Translations under genes and position numbers: made by a program | Assembly: GCA_004794655.1 (NCBI GenBank) | Contig: SMMW01000619.1 | Span: 1,302,001-1,366,000 of the forward strand | Source of the DNA: Marisa cornuarietis | Lineage: Eukaryota; Mollusca; Gastropoda; Architaenioglossa; Ampullariidae | Direction of reading: 5' to 3' | DNA: 64,000 bases | Shown here: in pieces, positions 45,981 through 58,126 of the stretch | Position numbering within the stretch: the stretch's first letter is position 1 | How the letters are laid out: each line of letters begins with the position of its first letter | Notes under the pieces: generated by a model | Told to the model about the DNA's origin: nothing | What the model saw: the letters and a program-made list of their open reading frames with translations, nothing else | Database searches by the model: none

Positions 45981-46304
45981 AATGCGAACGATTGTAGTTA
46001 ATGGTGTATACTTGTAAGTTATGGCGGGTAGCGTGGGGGTTACCACCAAGCAGGGTGCGCTGAAGGCGAAGGCTGGCATGCGCATTAAGGGTCTTCACAG
46101 GGGCGTGGCCCACACCCTGGTGATAGGATACAGGGTGTGACCCTCACCCTGGTGATAGGATATAGCACGAACTTAGCATGATATAGGGCGCGACAGGACG
46201 GACAATGCCGCTGCCACTCAGCAACCTCTCTAGCGTGGTGTAAAGAAATTGTGTCATTGTGTATATATACATATATTATAGAGCTGTAAATAATTATATA
46301 GTAT

Positions 46305-46390
46305 GAACCTTTTCTGCTGCTCTTGTTCAATGAGTATGCAAGATGCAAGACTTACAGAAACTGTGATAATCGTCTGTCAATACTATTATG
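46305..46390 (+). mobile_element. 5' fragment of the CR1-like LINE
   Basis: Matches 40186-40260 almost base for base (CTTGTTCAATGAGTATGCAA, then TGCAAGACTTRCAGAAACTG). Similarity stops at about 46385. Confidence 0.7.
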
Positions 46391-46524
46391 CACTTCTCTG
46401 GTGGGATGAAGTCACCCCAGAGCCCTCGTCTTCTGTCAATGCACAGCAGCCCACATGTCACATGAGAGAGAGAGAGAGTTTGGAGTCGATGAAAGGCGAT
46501 CTTTTCCTTCTTTGTATTTAGTGT

Positions 46525-46860
46525 GCACTGTCATTTGACTCCTTCACTGTCATTTGACTCCTTCACTGTCATTGGCCAGTTTCTGGCGGAACAGGTAACT
46601 ACTTCCTGGTTTTTCTAGGACTTTGAACTCTTATCATTTCATCTGTGTAATCTTATCATCTCAAACATCATTGTTTTTGATATGTCTTTATCAGTGAGAG
46701 TGTAAGTTTATAAAATCCCAGGTGTTAGCCTTAATAAAGCCGCTACTGTTCCTGATCTACACTGCAGCGTACATCACTGAGGTCTGGAGAAGCCACCTGT
46801 ACTTTATCACCTGTACCTTATCACCTGCACCTTATCACATGTATCTCACAGGTGTTACAG
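46525..46860. repeat. Short tandem blocks upstream of the receptor gene
   Basis: CACTGTCATTTGACTCCTT in three copies near 46528-46575 and CACCTGYACCTTAT in three copies near 46805-46840. They sit 400-700 bp before the start codon; whether they regulate is unknown. Confidence 0.5.
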
Positions 46861-47220
46861 CCTTCATACGAGTTTGATTAAAGTTCTGACCTTATCACAC
46901 GGTCTCAAGAAACCCAGTTACCTGGACGCATCGGTATCCGAAAACTGTCTTTCAAAAGGGATATTTGTTCTCATACGATATCTCCCCACCTACGCTGTTT
47001 CGAAAGACATCTTGGGGTAACCCATACCACTAAACCAGGAAGATTATTTTAGTATCATCACGGAGGAAAGAAGTTTCTCGCCACTTGCATGACTGTAGGA
47101 GTCGACGGGCGGACGACAAGGAAAGGAAAAAACAAATGAGAGGGAATCTCACTTGACAAGGGTTTGAACGCCTGTTGAGCAGTGTCCCGTTGAGTGGTTC
47201 TCAGTTGAGTAGTGTTCCTG

Positions 47221-47347
47221 ATGGAGGATCATCATCATTTTATTTCACTTCTTTTTCTGTTAACTCTTCTCCTTATACAGCCTGCAGTGAAAGGGTCCAC
47301 TTCATGGACTGCAAGCACCTTCACCACCATCGCGACAACTACTGCAG
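47221..47347 (+). CDS. EGF receptor exon 1 (signal peptide)
   Basis: First ATG after an in-frame TGA 13 bases upstream. MEDHHHFISLLFLLTLLLIQ has a clear hydrophobic core, followed by a Ser/Thr-rich mature start. Phase 1 donor GTAAAA. Confidence 0.8.
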
Positions 47348-47462
47348 GTAAAATACATGTAGTTAGAAGATATGTTTGTAGTTGTGAAGGGGCCTGTTAG
47401 CTGTGTCACGAGTGTATGTGTCACGTGTCTAAATGTCAGGTCGCATGTGTGTGTGTGTATGT

Positions 47463-47498
<36 letters not shown>

Positions 47499-49510
47499 GA
47501 GAAAGAAACGAACAAGCAATGTTAGTACATCGGGGTCAGGTGCATAAGATGTCAGGAACTGTGCAGCAAGCTCCTAGAGAAATGTAGTCAACGTAGTCCA
47601 GGTAACACGGATGTCTTCTATTCAGGATGCCCCACCGGCACCTTTGGCTCCAACTGCTCTAGTTCGTGTGGTAACTGCTACAATGGCAGCACCTGTGACA
47701 AAGTGACTGGGACTTGCTGGTCTGGATGTGAGCCTGGGTGGATGCTGCCAAGTTGTTCAAACGGTGAGCCTGATAGCTGTCACGGGAAGTCACGTGATTA
47801 GGTACAGTGACCGGGAGGCTGAAGATCAAGATCAAGTTGTTTATTCATAGGGCCATTGCCCTTTTTGAAGGGGGAACAACAACAACAGTACAATATTACA
47901 TACATCTATACATGGTTAAAGGGTAAAGTTACAAGAACACAAACATTTATAATTTTATATGTTGCTTATTTGTCTTCTGTTGCACCTTTTCTAAACTGGA
48001 AAGCATGGAAGAGATACAATGCCAGATTTTTAACAACTTTTTCATTTGATGAGGCTAGCAGCAAACTCATTTTAAATTTATTTGGACTAGTAGACCATTT
48101 TCTTTGTATATATCTTATTCTAAGATGCTTTACAACATAGAACGAAGTGAACTTCAACTTCCTCATTTAATTGACATAATGGACATACAAGATCAAGTGT
48201 AGTGTAACTTCTATATCTAAAGTAATGGACTGCAATGTTAGATACACCCAGTCGGAATTTAGCAAAAATTGTCATCAGATAATAATCTAGGTCTATTCCT
48301 GAGATTCCATAAGTAAAATAAAAAGAAAATCTCTCACTGCTATTGATGTGTTCTTCCCGCTCTTGCCATCTACACAAAGCTTGTCGTTCTTAAATTTGTT
48401 TAGAAACAGTCTTTCACATTGTACCCCTTGATTTAACCACACAATACCAAACCCCAGCGAAAATGACTTTCTTTTAATATTAGATACCCAGTTTGATTTA
48501 CCTTTTGTTTCTAAATCAAATAACATTCTGTAAATTTTGCGGGCAGTCTGTCATCGTTCATTCTAACTAGTTTCAACCAATATCGAGCACATTTATTGAC
48601 TGAATTTACGGTAATTGGGTGTCTATGTAGTTCACCATACACTAAATCATTTGGGGTTCGGCTATCTAGCCCCAGAAGGAGTTTTAAGGCAAAGAGGTGG
48701 ACCTCTTCACAATAATAAGATGCCTTGTCTAGTCCCCAAAGTTCTGCATCATATTGTAGTATAGGTTGGACTTGGGCATCAAAAAGTTTTAAAATACATC
48801 TACACTTGTATTATTATAAGACCTAAGAGTTTTCATTATTAAGAGTAAGCCCTTTTTTCCTCTGTTTGCCAAGTCCTGGCATGCAGCTGAAAAGCTAAGG
48901 TTAGTGGAGAACAGCAATCCAAGATACTTGTATACATTAACAACAGGTATTACAGTACTGTTACAAGTCCAACGTTCTCTTGCTCCTAGAAACCCACCTT
49001 TGCGAAAGACTACAATATTACTTTTCTCTAAGTTTACATTTAAGTCCAGGGTAGATGCAGCTATGCTTAAGTTATTCAGCTGGTTTTGCAGCCCAATCAT
49101 TGTTTCGGCTATCAAGACAACATCATCTGCAAATAGTAGTATAAACAACTCTAAATAATCTAAAGGTTAGGAGGCTCCATGTTTTCCATTCTGAATTATC
49201 TTGATTGCCATTTCGTTGATAAAGAGGGAGAATAATACAGGACTACACACATCCCCTCGCTTTACTCCCTTAGTACAGTTTATGTAGTCGGTTAACTGTG
49301 CACCACAGCTGATTCTTACTTTAACATTATTATACATGGCTTTAATAGATTTAAACAGCTTGTTTGGGACCCCGTTTTCTTAGCAAAAGATGCCACAGTA
49401 AGTTTCTATTTATTGAGTCGAACGCTTTTTCATTATATGTGTGTAGTTGTGAAGGGCCTGTTAGCTGTGTCACGTGTGTATGTATGTGACGTGTCTAAAT
49501 TTCAGGTCGG

Positions 49511-49572
<62 letters not shown>

Positions 49573-50540
49573 GAGAAAGAAACGAACAAGCAATGTTAAT
49601 ACATCGGGGTCAGGTGCATAAGATGTCAGGAACTGTGCAGCAAGCTCCTAGAGAAATGTAGTCAACGTAGTCCAGGTAACACGGATGTCTTCTATTCAGG
49701 ATGCCCCACCGGCACCTTTGGCTCCAACTGCTCTAGTTCGTGTGGTAACTGCTACAATGGCAGCACCTGTGACAAAGTGACTGGGACTTGCTGGTCTGGA
49801 TGTGAGCCTGGGTGGATGCTGCCAAGTTGTTCAAACGGTGAGCCTGATAGCTGTCACGGGAAGTCACGTGATTAGATACAGTGACCGGGAGGCTGTAGAG
49901 AGGCAGAGCAACAGACAGAAACATGTCACGTGTTACAGTCATGAAGACAGAAACATGTAACGTGTTACAGTCATGAAGACAGAAACATGTAATGTATTTA
50001 CAGACACGAAGACAGAAACATGTAACGTGTTACGGACAAGACAGAAACATGTAACGTGTTACGGACATGAAGACAGAAACATGTAACGTGTTACAGGCAC
50101 GAAGACAGAAATATGTAACGTGTTACAGTCATGAAGACAGAAACATGTAACGTGTTACGGACATGAAGACAGAAACATGTAACGTGTTACGGACATGAAG
50201 ACAGAAACATGTAATGTATTTACAGACACGAAGACAGAAACATGTAACGTATTACGGACATGAAGACAGAAACATGTAACGTGTTACGGACATGAAGACA
50301 GAAACATGTAACGTGTTACGGACATGAAGACAGAAACATGTAATGCATTTACAGACAGAAACACGTCAAGTCTCTTCAGAAGACAGAGACATGTAGCATG
50401 TCTACAGACATGAAGGCAAGATAAAACGTTGAACATGCCCACTGACATAAAGATAAAAGTTCAAAATCGAGATATTAGTAACATCAGTATCTCTCTCTAC
50501 ATCTCTCTCACGGAAGCACACAGCAACTTACGTGAACTGA

Positions 50541-50575
<35 letters not shown>

Positions 50576-53500
50576 GGAAGCCAAGCACAGCGTTGCTTGT
50601 GCCTCAAGAACGTCAGACACTGAGTGTATTTGTTTATTTATTCATTTTTTTCTCTGTATATATATATTTTTTTCTTTAAATGTTCAAACCTCAGTTACAA
50701 AAGACAACAATCTGAAGGCAAAGCTGTATTTTTGCTAACTTTCTAACTCTCACTGGCCTACTAACAGAACGAGTGGTAACAGGGCAAGAACTAACAGGTC
50801 GAGTACTGACAGAAATAAAAGACACAAGTAATAATAATTTCTTTGCAATTTTGGTCAGAGTGCGATGCTGGTTACTATGGAAATAACTGCAGCAGCAAGT
50901 GCAGTGATAACTGTAAAAAGGGAAACTGCAACAAAGTGAATGGCAGTTGCTCGCAGTGTAACGACGGCTTCTACAGGACTGACTGTCAAGGTGAGTCACA
51001 CTTGTGGCACACGTTCTGTAGGAACATAACTCAACTACACTTGTTCAACTAAAACACGAATAATATGTTTCAAACAGAGCCAGAAGACCATAGATCACGA
51101 ATAACGTGTTTCAAAGAGACAGCCTTGTGATCATTCACCATTCTGTGTTTTTCAGAGTGCCCGGAGAGACAATATGGAGCTAACTGCTCTCGGACATGTC
51201 AGAACTGCAAGAACGGAACCAGCTGTGATAAGGCCACTGGAGAATGTCTGTTAGGCTGTGAGCCGGGCTGGAAATCATTTCCGAAAAACTGTTTAGAAGG
51301 TGAGTACCTCCATGGCCAATGCAGACTGGGGGAGATCTTATGTAGTGTGTTCCACGATGGTGATTGTTGACAAGCGAGTACTTAGAGGGACAGTGCTAAC
51401 AGGGCCACAGCTTATAGGGCGAACGGAGTGCTTTCGTGTGGTAACTGCTTCAATGGAAGCCCGTGTGACAAAGCGAATGGGACTTGTTGGTCTGGATGTG
51501 CGCCTGGGTGGATGCCGCCAAGTTGTTCAAAGGGTGAGCCTGATAGCTGTCACGGGAAGTCACGTGATTAGATACAGTGGCCAGTACAACTATAAACAAC
51601 ACGAGGAAAAAAACTATGCTTTCTCAGAGTCATATAAGAGATTATCCTATAGTGTCATATAAGAGATTACACTATATTGTCATATAAGAGATTATCCTAT
51701 AGTGTCATGTAAGAGATTATCCTATAGTGTCATATAAGAGATTACACTATATTGTCATATAAGAGATTATCCTATAGTGTCATATAAGAGATTACACTAT
51801 ATTGTCATATAAGAGAGTATCCTATAGTGTCATATAAGAAATTATCCTATAGTGTCATATAAGAGATTACACTATATTGTCATATAAGAGATTATCCTAT
51901 AGTGTCATATAAGAGATTACACTATATTGTCATATAAGAGAGCATCCTATAGTGTCATATAAGAGATTATTCTATAGTGTCATATAAGAGATTACACTAT
52001 ATTGTCATATAAGAGAGCATCCTATAGTGTCGTATAAGAGAGTATTCTGTAGTGTCATATAAGAGATTATCCTATAGTGTCATATAAGAGATTACACTAT
52101 ATTGTCATATAAGAGAGTATCCTATAGGGTCATATAAGAGAGCATCCTGTAGTGTCGTATAAGAGAGTATTCTGTAGTGTCATATAAGAGATTATCCTAT
52201 AGTGTCATATAAGAGAATACACTATATTGTCATATAAGAGAGCATCCTATAGTGTCATATAAGAGATTATCCTATAGTGTCATATAAGAGAGCATCCTGT
52301 AGTGTCATATAAGAGAGTATCCTGTAGTGTCGTATAAAAGAGTATCCTATAGTGTCATATAAGAGATTATCCTATAGTGTCATATAAGAGAGTATCCTAT
52401 AGTGTCATATAAAAGATTACACTATATTGTCATATAAGAGAGATTCCTATAGTGTCGTATAAGAGAGTATCCTGTAGTGACCTATAAGAGATTATCCTAT
52501 AGTGTCATAAAAGAGATTACACTATATTGTCATATAAGAGAGCATCCTATACTGTCGTATAAGAGAGTATCCTATAGTTACATATAAGAGATTATCCTAT
52601 AGTTACATATAAGAGATTACACTATATTGTCATATTAGAGAGTATCCTATAGTGTCATATAAGAGAGATTCCTATAGTGTCGTATAAGAGAGTATCCTGT
52701 AGTGTCATATGTGAGATTATCCTATAGTGTCATATAAGAGATTACACTATATTGTCATATAAGAGAGTATTCTATAGTGTCATATAAGAGATTATCCTCT
52801 AGTGTCATATAAGAGAGCATCCTATAGTGTCATATAAGAGAGTATCCTATAGGGTCATATAAGAGAGATTCCTATAGTGTCGTATAAGAGAGTATCCTGT
52901 AGTGTCGTATAAGAGAGTATCCTATAGTGTCATATAAGAGATTACACTATATTGTCATATAAGAGAGCATCCTGTAGTGTCGTATAAGAGAGTATCCTAT
53001 AGTGTCATATAAGAGATTACACTATATTGTCATATAAGAGAGTATCCTATAGTGTCGTATAAGAGAGTGACCTGTAGTGTCGTATAAGATAGTATCCTAT
53101 AGTGTCATATAAGAGAATATCCTATAGTGTCGTATAAGAGAGTATCCTGTAGTGTCGTATAAGAGAGTATCCTATAGTGTCATATAAGAGAGCATCCTGT
53201 AGGGTCATATAAGAGAGATTCCTATAGGGTCATATAAGAGAGATTCCTATAGTGTCATATAAGAGAGTATCCTATAGGGTAATATAAGAGAGATTCCTAT
53301 AGTGTCATATAAGAGAGTATCCTATAGGGTTATAAAAGAGAGATTCCTATAGTGTCATATAAGAGAGCATCCTATACGGTCATATAAGAGAGCATCCTAT
53401 AGTGTCATATAAGAGAGTATCTTATAGGGTCATATAAGAGAGATTCCTATAGGGTCATATAAGAGAGCATCCTATACGGTCATATGAGAGAGCATCCTAT

Positions 53501-56500
53501 AGTGTCATATATGAGAGTATCCTATAGGGTCATATAAGAGAGATTCCTATAGTGTTGTATAAGAGAGTATCCTTCAGTGTCATATAAGAGAGTATCCTAT
53601 AGTGTCATATAAGAGAGTATCCTGCAGGGTCATATAAGAGAGATTCCTATAGTGTCATATAAGAGAGTATCCTATAGGGTTATATAAGAGAGATTCCTAT
53701 AGTATCATATAAGAGAGCATCCTATACGGTCATATAAGAGAGCATCCTATAGGGTCATATAAGAGAGATTCCTATAGTGTCATATAAGAGAGTATCCTAT
53801 AGGGTCATATAAGAGAGTATCCTATAGTGTCATATAAGAGAGTATCCTATAGGGTCATATAAGAGAGATTCCTATAGTGTCATATAAGAGAGTATCCTAT
53901 AGGGTTATATAAGAGAGATTCCTATAGTGTCATATAAGAGAGCATCCTATACGGTCATATAAGAGAGCATCCTATAGTGTCATATAAGAGAGTATCCTAT
54001 AGGGTCATATAAGAGAGTATCCTATAGGGTCATATAAGAGATTACACTATAGTGTCATATAAGAGAGCATCCTATAGTGTCATTTAAGAGAGTATCCTAT
54101 AGGGTCATATAAGAGAGATTCCTATAGTGTCGTATAAGGGAGTATCCTATAGGGTCATTTAAGAGAGATTCCTATAGGGTCATATAAGAGAGTATCCTAT
54201 AGGGTCATATAAGAGAGATTCCTAAAGTGTTGTATAAGAGAGTATCCTTCAGTGTCATATAAGAGAGTATCCTATAGGGTCATATAAGAGAGATTCCTAT
54301 AGTGTCATATAAGAGAGTATCCTATAGGGTCATATAAGAGAGATTCCTATAGTGTCATATAAGAGAGTATCCTATAGGGTTATATAAGAGAGATTCCTAT
54401 AGTGTCATATAAGAGAGCATCCTATACGGTCATATAAGAGAGCATCCTATAGTGTCATATAAGAGAGTATCCTGTAGGGTCATATAAGAGAGTATCCTAT
54501 AGGGTCATATAAGAGAGATTCCTATAGTGTCATATAAGAGAGTATCCTATAGGGTCATATAAGAGAGATTCCTATAGTGTCATATAAGAGAGTATCCTAT
54601 AGGGTTATATAAGAGAGATTCCTATAGTGTCATATAAGAGAGCATCCTATACGGTCATATAAGAGAGCATCCTATAGTGTCATATAAGAGAGATTCCTAT
54701 AGGGTCATATAAGAGAGTATCCTTTAGGGTCATATAAGAGATTACACTATAGTGTCATATAAGAGAGCATCCTATAGGGTCATATAAGAGAGTATCCTAT
54801 AGGGTCGTATAAGAGAGTATCCTATAGGGTCATTTAAGAGAGATTCCTATAGGGTCATTTAAGAGAGATTCCTATAGGGTCATATAAGAGAGATTCCTAT
54901 AGTGTTGTATAAGAGAGTATCCTTCAGTGTCATATAAGAGATTATCCTATAGTGTCAAATAAGAGATTACACTATAGTGTCATATAAGAGGGCATCCTAT
55001 AGTGTCATTTAAGAGAGTATCCTATAGGGTCATATAAGAGAGATTCCTATAGTGTCGTATAAGAGAGTATCCTATAGGGTCATATAAGAGAGATTCCTAT
55101 AGTGTCGTATAAGAGAGTATCCTATAGTGTCATATAAGAGAGTATCCTATAGTGTCGTATAAGAGAGTATCCTTTAGTGTCATATAAGAGAGTATCCTAT
55201 AGTGTCGTATAAGAGAGTATCCTTTAGTGTCATATAAGAGAGTATCCTATAGTGTCGTATAAGAGAGTATCCTTTAGTGTCATATAAGAGAGTATCCTAT
55301 AGTGTCGTATAAGAGAGTATCCTTTAGTGTCATATAAGAGAGTATCCTATAGTGTCGTATAAGAGAGTATCCTTTAGTGTCATATAAGAGAGTATCCTAT
55401 AGTGTCGTATAAGAGAGTATCCTTTAGTGTCATATAAGAGATTACACTATAGTGTCATATAAGAGATTATCCTATAGTGTCATATAAGAGATTACACTAT
55501 AGTGTCATATAAGAGAGCATCCTATAGTGTCATTTAAAAGAGTATCCTATAGGGTCATATAAGAGAGTATCCTATAGTGTCGTATAAGAGAGTATCGTAT
55601 AGTGTCGTATAAGAGAGTATCCTATAGTGTCGTATAAGAGAGTATCCTGTAGTGTCATATAAGAGAGTATCCTTTAGTGTCATATAAGAGATTATCCTAT
55701 AGTTTCATATAAGAGATTACACTATAGTGTCATATAAGGGAGCATCCTATACTGTCATATAAGAGAGCATGTTTTGCACTCCAGAATGCGGGGAAATAGC
55801 ATTTGATGCTGAGCTCAAGAGCTTGAACAAAATAGCTCACCGAGTCTTTAGAGAAGATGGCGATAGATGAGGAAGATGCGACGATATGTCGGCTGACGTG
55901 TAAACATCAATGTTTGTTTTTGTCCAGCCTGCAACTCCAGTTTCTACGGAGACAACTGCTCTGAGAAGTGCGGGGAATGTTACGGTGAGTGCAGCACCGT
56001 CAACGGCAACTGTCGCACGTGCATGGAGAACCGCGAAATGCCACTTTGTCAGGGTTTGTATGAGTTGTGTCCCCTTGTTGTCAGCAGTTACCTCCCTTTA
56101 GAGCTGCCACAACGCATTCAGCTTCAAGAGAAAAACACAGACTGCGGTGTACCTGCTAAATCCCGTCGTCTTATATTCTAGGGAAATGTGACTACAATTA
56201 ACAACTAAAACATTTTACTCTACATTTTTCAACTAAACAGTTCTTTACACTTCTTTTATTGGTGGTTAGGCGTAGTACAGGGAGGTCCCTACAACACTTC
56301 AGACTGATTGTCATAGGGCCACGCTCACCGCTATTTGTATCCAGTATGTTGTACATGTGAGCAACTACGACAGTCTGAGGAAAATATCTTTAACATAGCA
56401 ATTATTTTGTTTTACCAAATTTAGATAAGATATTTCGGTCATCTTTTTTTTACCGTAAAATAATGCAACTAGTCCACCAATCACTCGTTTAAAAAAATCT

Positions 56501-58068
56501 TTGAAATAAATTTTCTCTTAGAGATTAATTTTGCGAACCCCAAACATCCCATACCGAGAGATAATTATATATCATAATTATTTCGTCAAGTACAGTAAGA
56601 CCTCTACTTACGAGAGAACCAATATAAGAGTAAATCGAGATACGAGCCAAAAATTCGTGGAAAATCTGTTTTTATTTACGAGCGGAAATTCGATATACGA
56701 GCTCGAGGGGTTCACATGTCGTAGTGTACAGACATAAAAAGAATGTAGTCTTAGTGAAAATGTCGATCAATGTTTCAAGTTACAAACAGTGTAAATAGTG
56801 CTGTCTCATCATTCAGCACTCGTAAACTCGTAAGTAGAGGTACTACTGTACAACTCAAATGTCTACGAAACAGCCATAGCCTTTATTTTAAAAACACCAA
56901 ACAAAGTGATAAGGAGATCTGTAGGAAAGTGTTAACATCATGCTGTCACAGTAAGGCAAGCAGAAGTTACTGTTAAGTGAATAAGATGTGTTATTATATA
57001 CAGTTTCTGTATCTGTATTTTATTGTGTTATAATGTTGTCGCCAGATGATCTGTGTTGAAAGGCCAATGGTCTCACATAATCGCTTTGGTGCTTGTGAAC
57101 ATTTTATACTTGCGTATATCTAAGTTTACAAAAGTCCTTTCTTCACTTTATAATGCAGAAGAATGTTTTACACATTATTTTTAATCTGTACTAATAACAG
57201 ATACAACATATTTGAGTCACAATAACAACGGTTTTATTGATTTATATCTGAAGTAAAAAGGAAATAAATTAACTTAAGTGTTTAAATATACATGTAAATA
57301 TATGTTTAAATAATTGTATATAAAATTATAAACAAATACCCTAGTTTGAGTCTAATTAAAGTGAAGAAAGCAGAATTTTCTGAAATAGTATAACTTACTT
57401 TCGCTTGTGAAAGAGATCCACTTGTTTGTACAACGATGTTATTGTTTGAGATGAAAGTAAGACAGGTATTATGTACAGTCTACCTTGTCACAGTGTGTGT
57501 CAGTGGGTGGTGGGGCAGTACCTGTAGCATCTTGTGCCAACACTGTGGTGGAAGTGGGCGGTGTGACCGCCTAACAGGTGTCTGCAGTGATGAGGTGTGT
57601 CAGGAAGGCTGGAGGTCCCCCAGGTGTGACCAAAGTAAGTGCTTGTCGACTGTTTGGTGGATGTTCTAGCGATTCTTTATGATGACAACACTTGTGTAAA
57701 GGACTGACAGTACACACCGTGTCTAATTCAAGTCATCAAGTCTTTATGATGACAACACTTGTGTAAAGGACTGACAGTACACACCGTGTCTAATTCAAGA
57801 CATCAGGCAATGTCGTGTCTGGCTCATCAGACAGTCAGCATCAGTGTATTACTTTTATAATACTCATCACCCTTTTCAGGGCTGTAATAAGCAATTAATT
57901 AAGTTAGGGCAATTCCCGATACTATAACCAATAGCTAGGTGATAACCATCAGGCGTGTATAGTACTGATCATCGGAATCAGTAATTAGGTAATCAGTTGC
58001 TTACCGATTACATCAGTAGTTAGGTCATTGCAATAAGGGCACTACAAACTTATTTGGTTTGGAAATAG

Positions 58069-58126
<58 letters not shown>

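Larger units (their letters stand above)
47381..47820 (+). repeat. Segmental duplication, copy 1 (contains exon 2a)
   Basis: Matches 49440-49890 almost throughout; only the TG run and a few intronic bases differ. It ends exactly where the LINE begins. Confidence 0.9.
49438..49890 (+). repeat. Segmental duplication, copy 2 (contains exon 2b)
   Basis: Begins directly at the truncated LINE 5' end. TG run is longer than in copy 1. Confidence 0.9.

Noticed and set aside
45728..46001. Frames with poly-Met, poly-Ile or poly-Val/Cys
   Set aside because: Products of (ATC)n and (TG)n repeats.
51628..55770. CRISPR-like array
   Set aside because: Units are contiguous with no unique spacers, and the context is a eukaryotic intron. 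It is a minisatellite.
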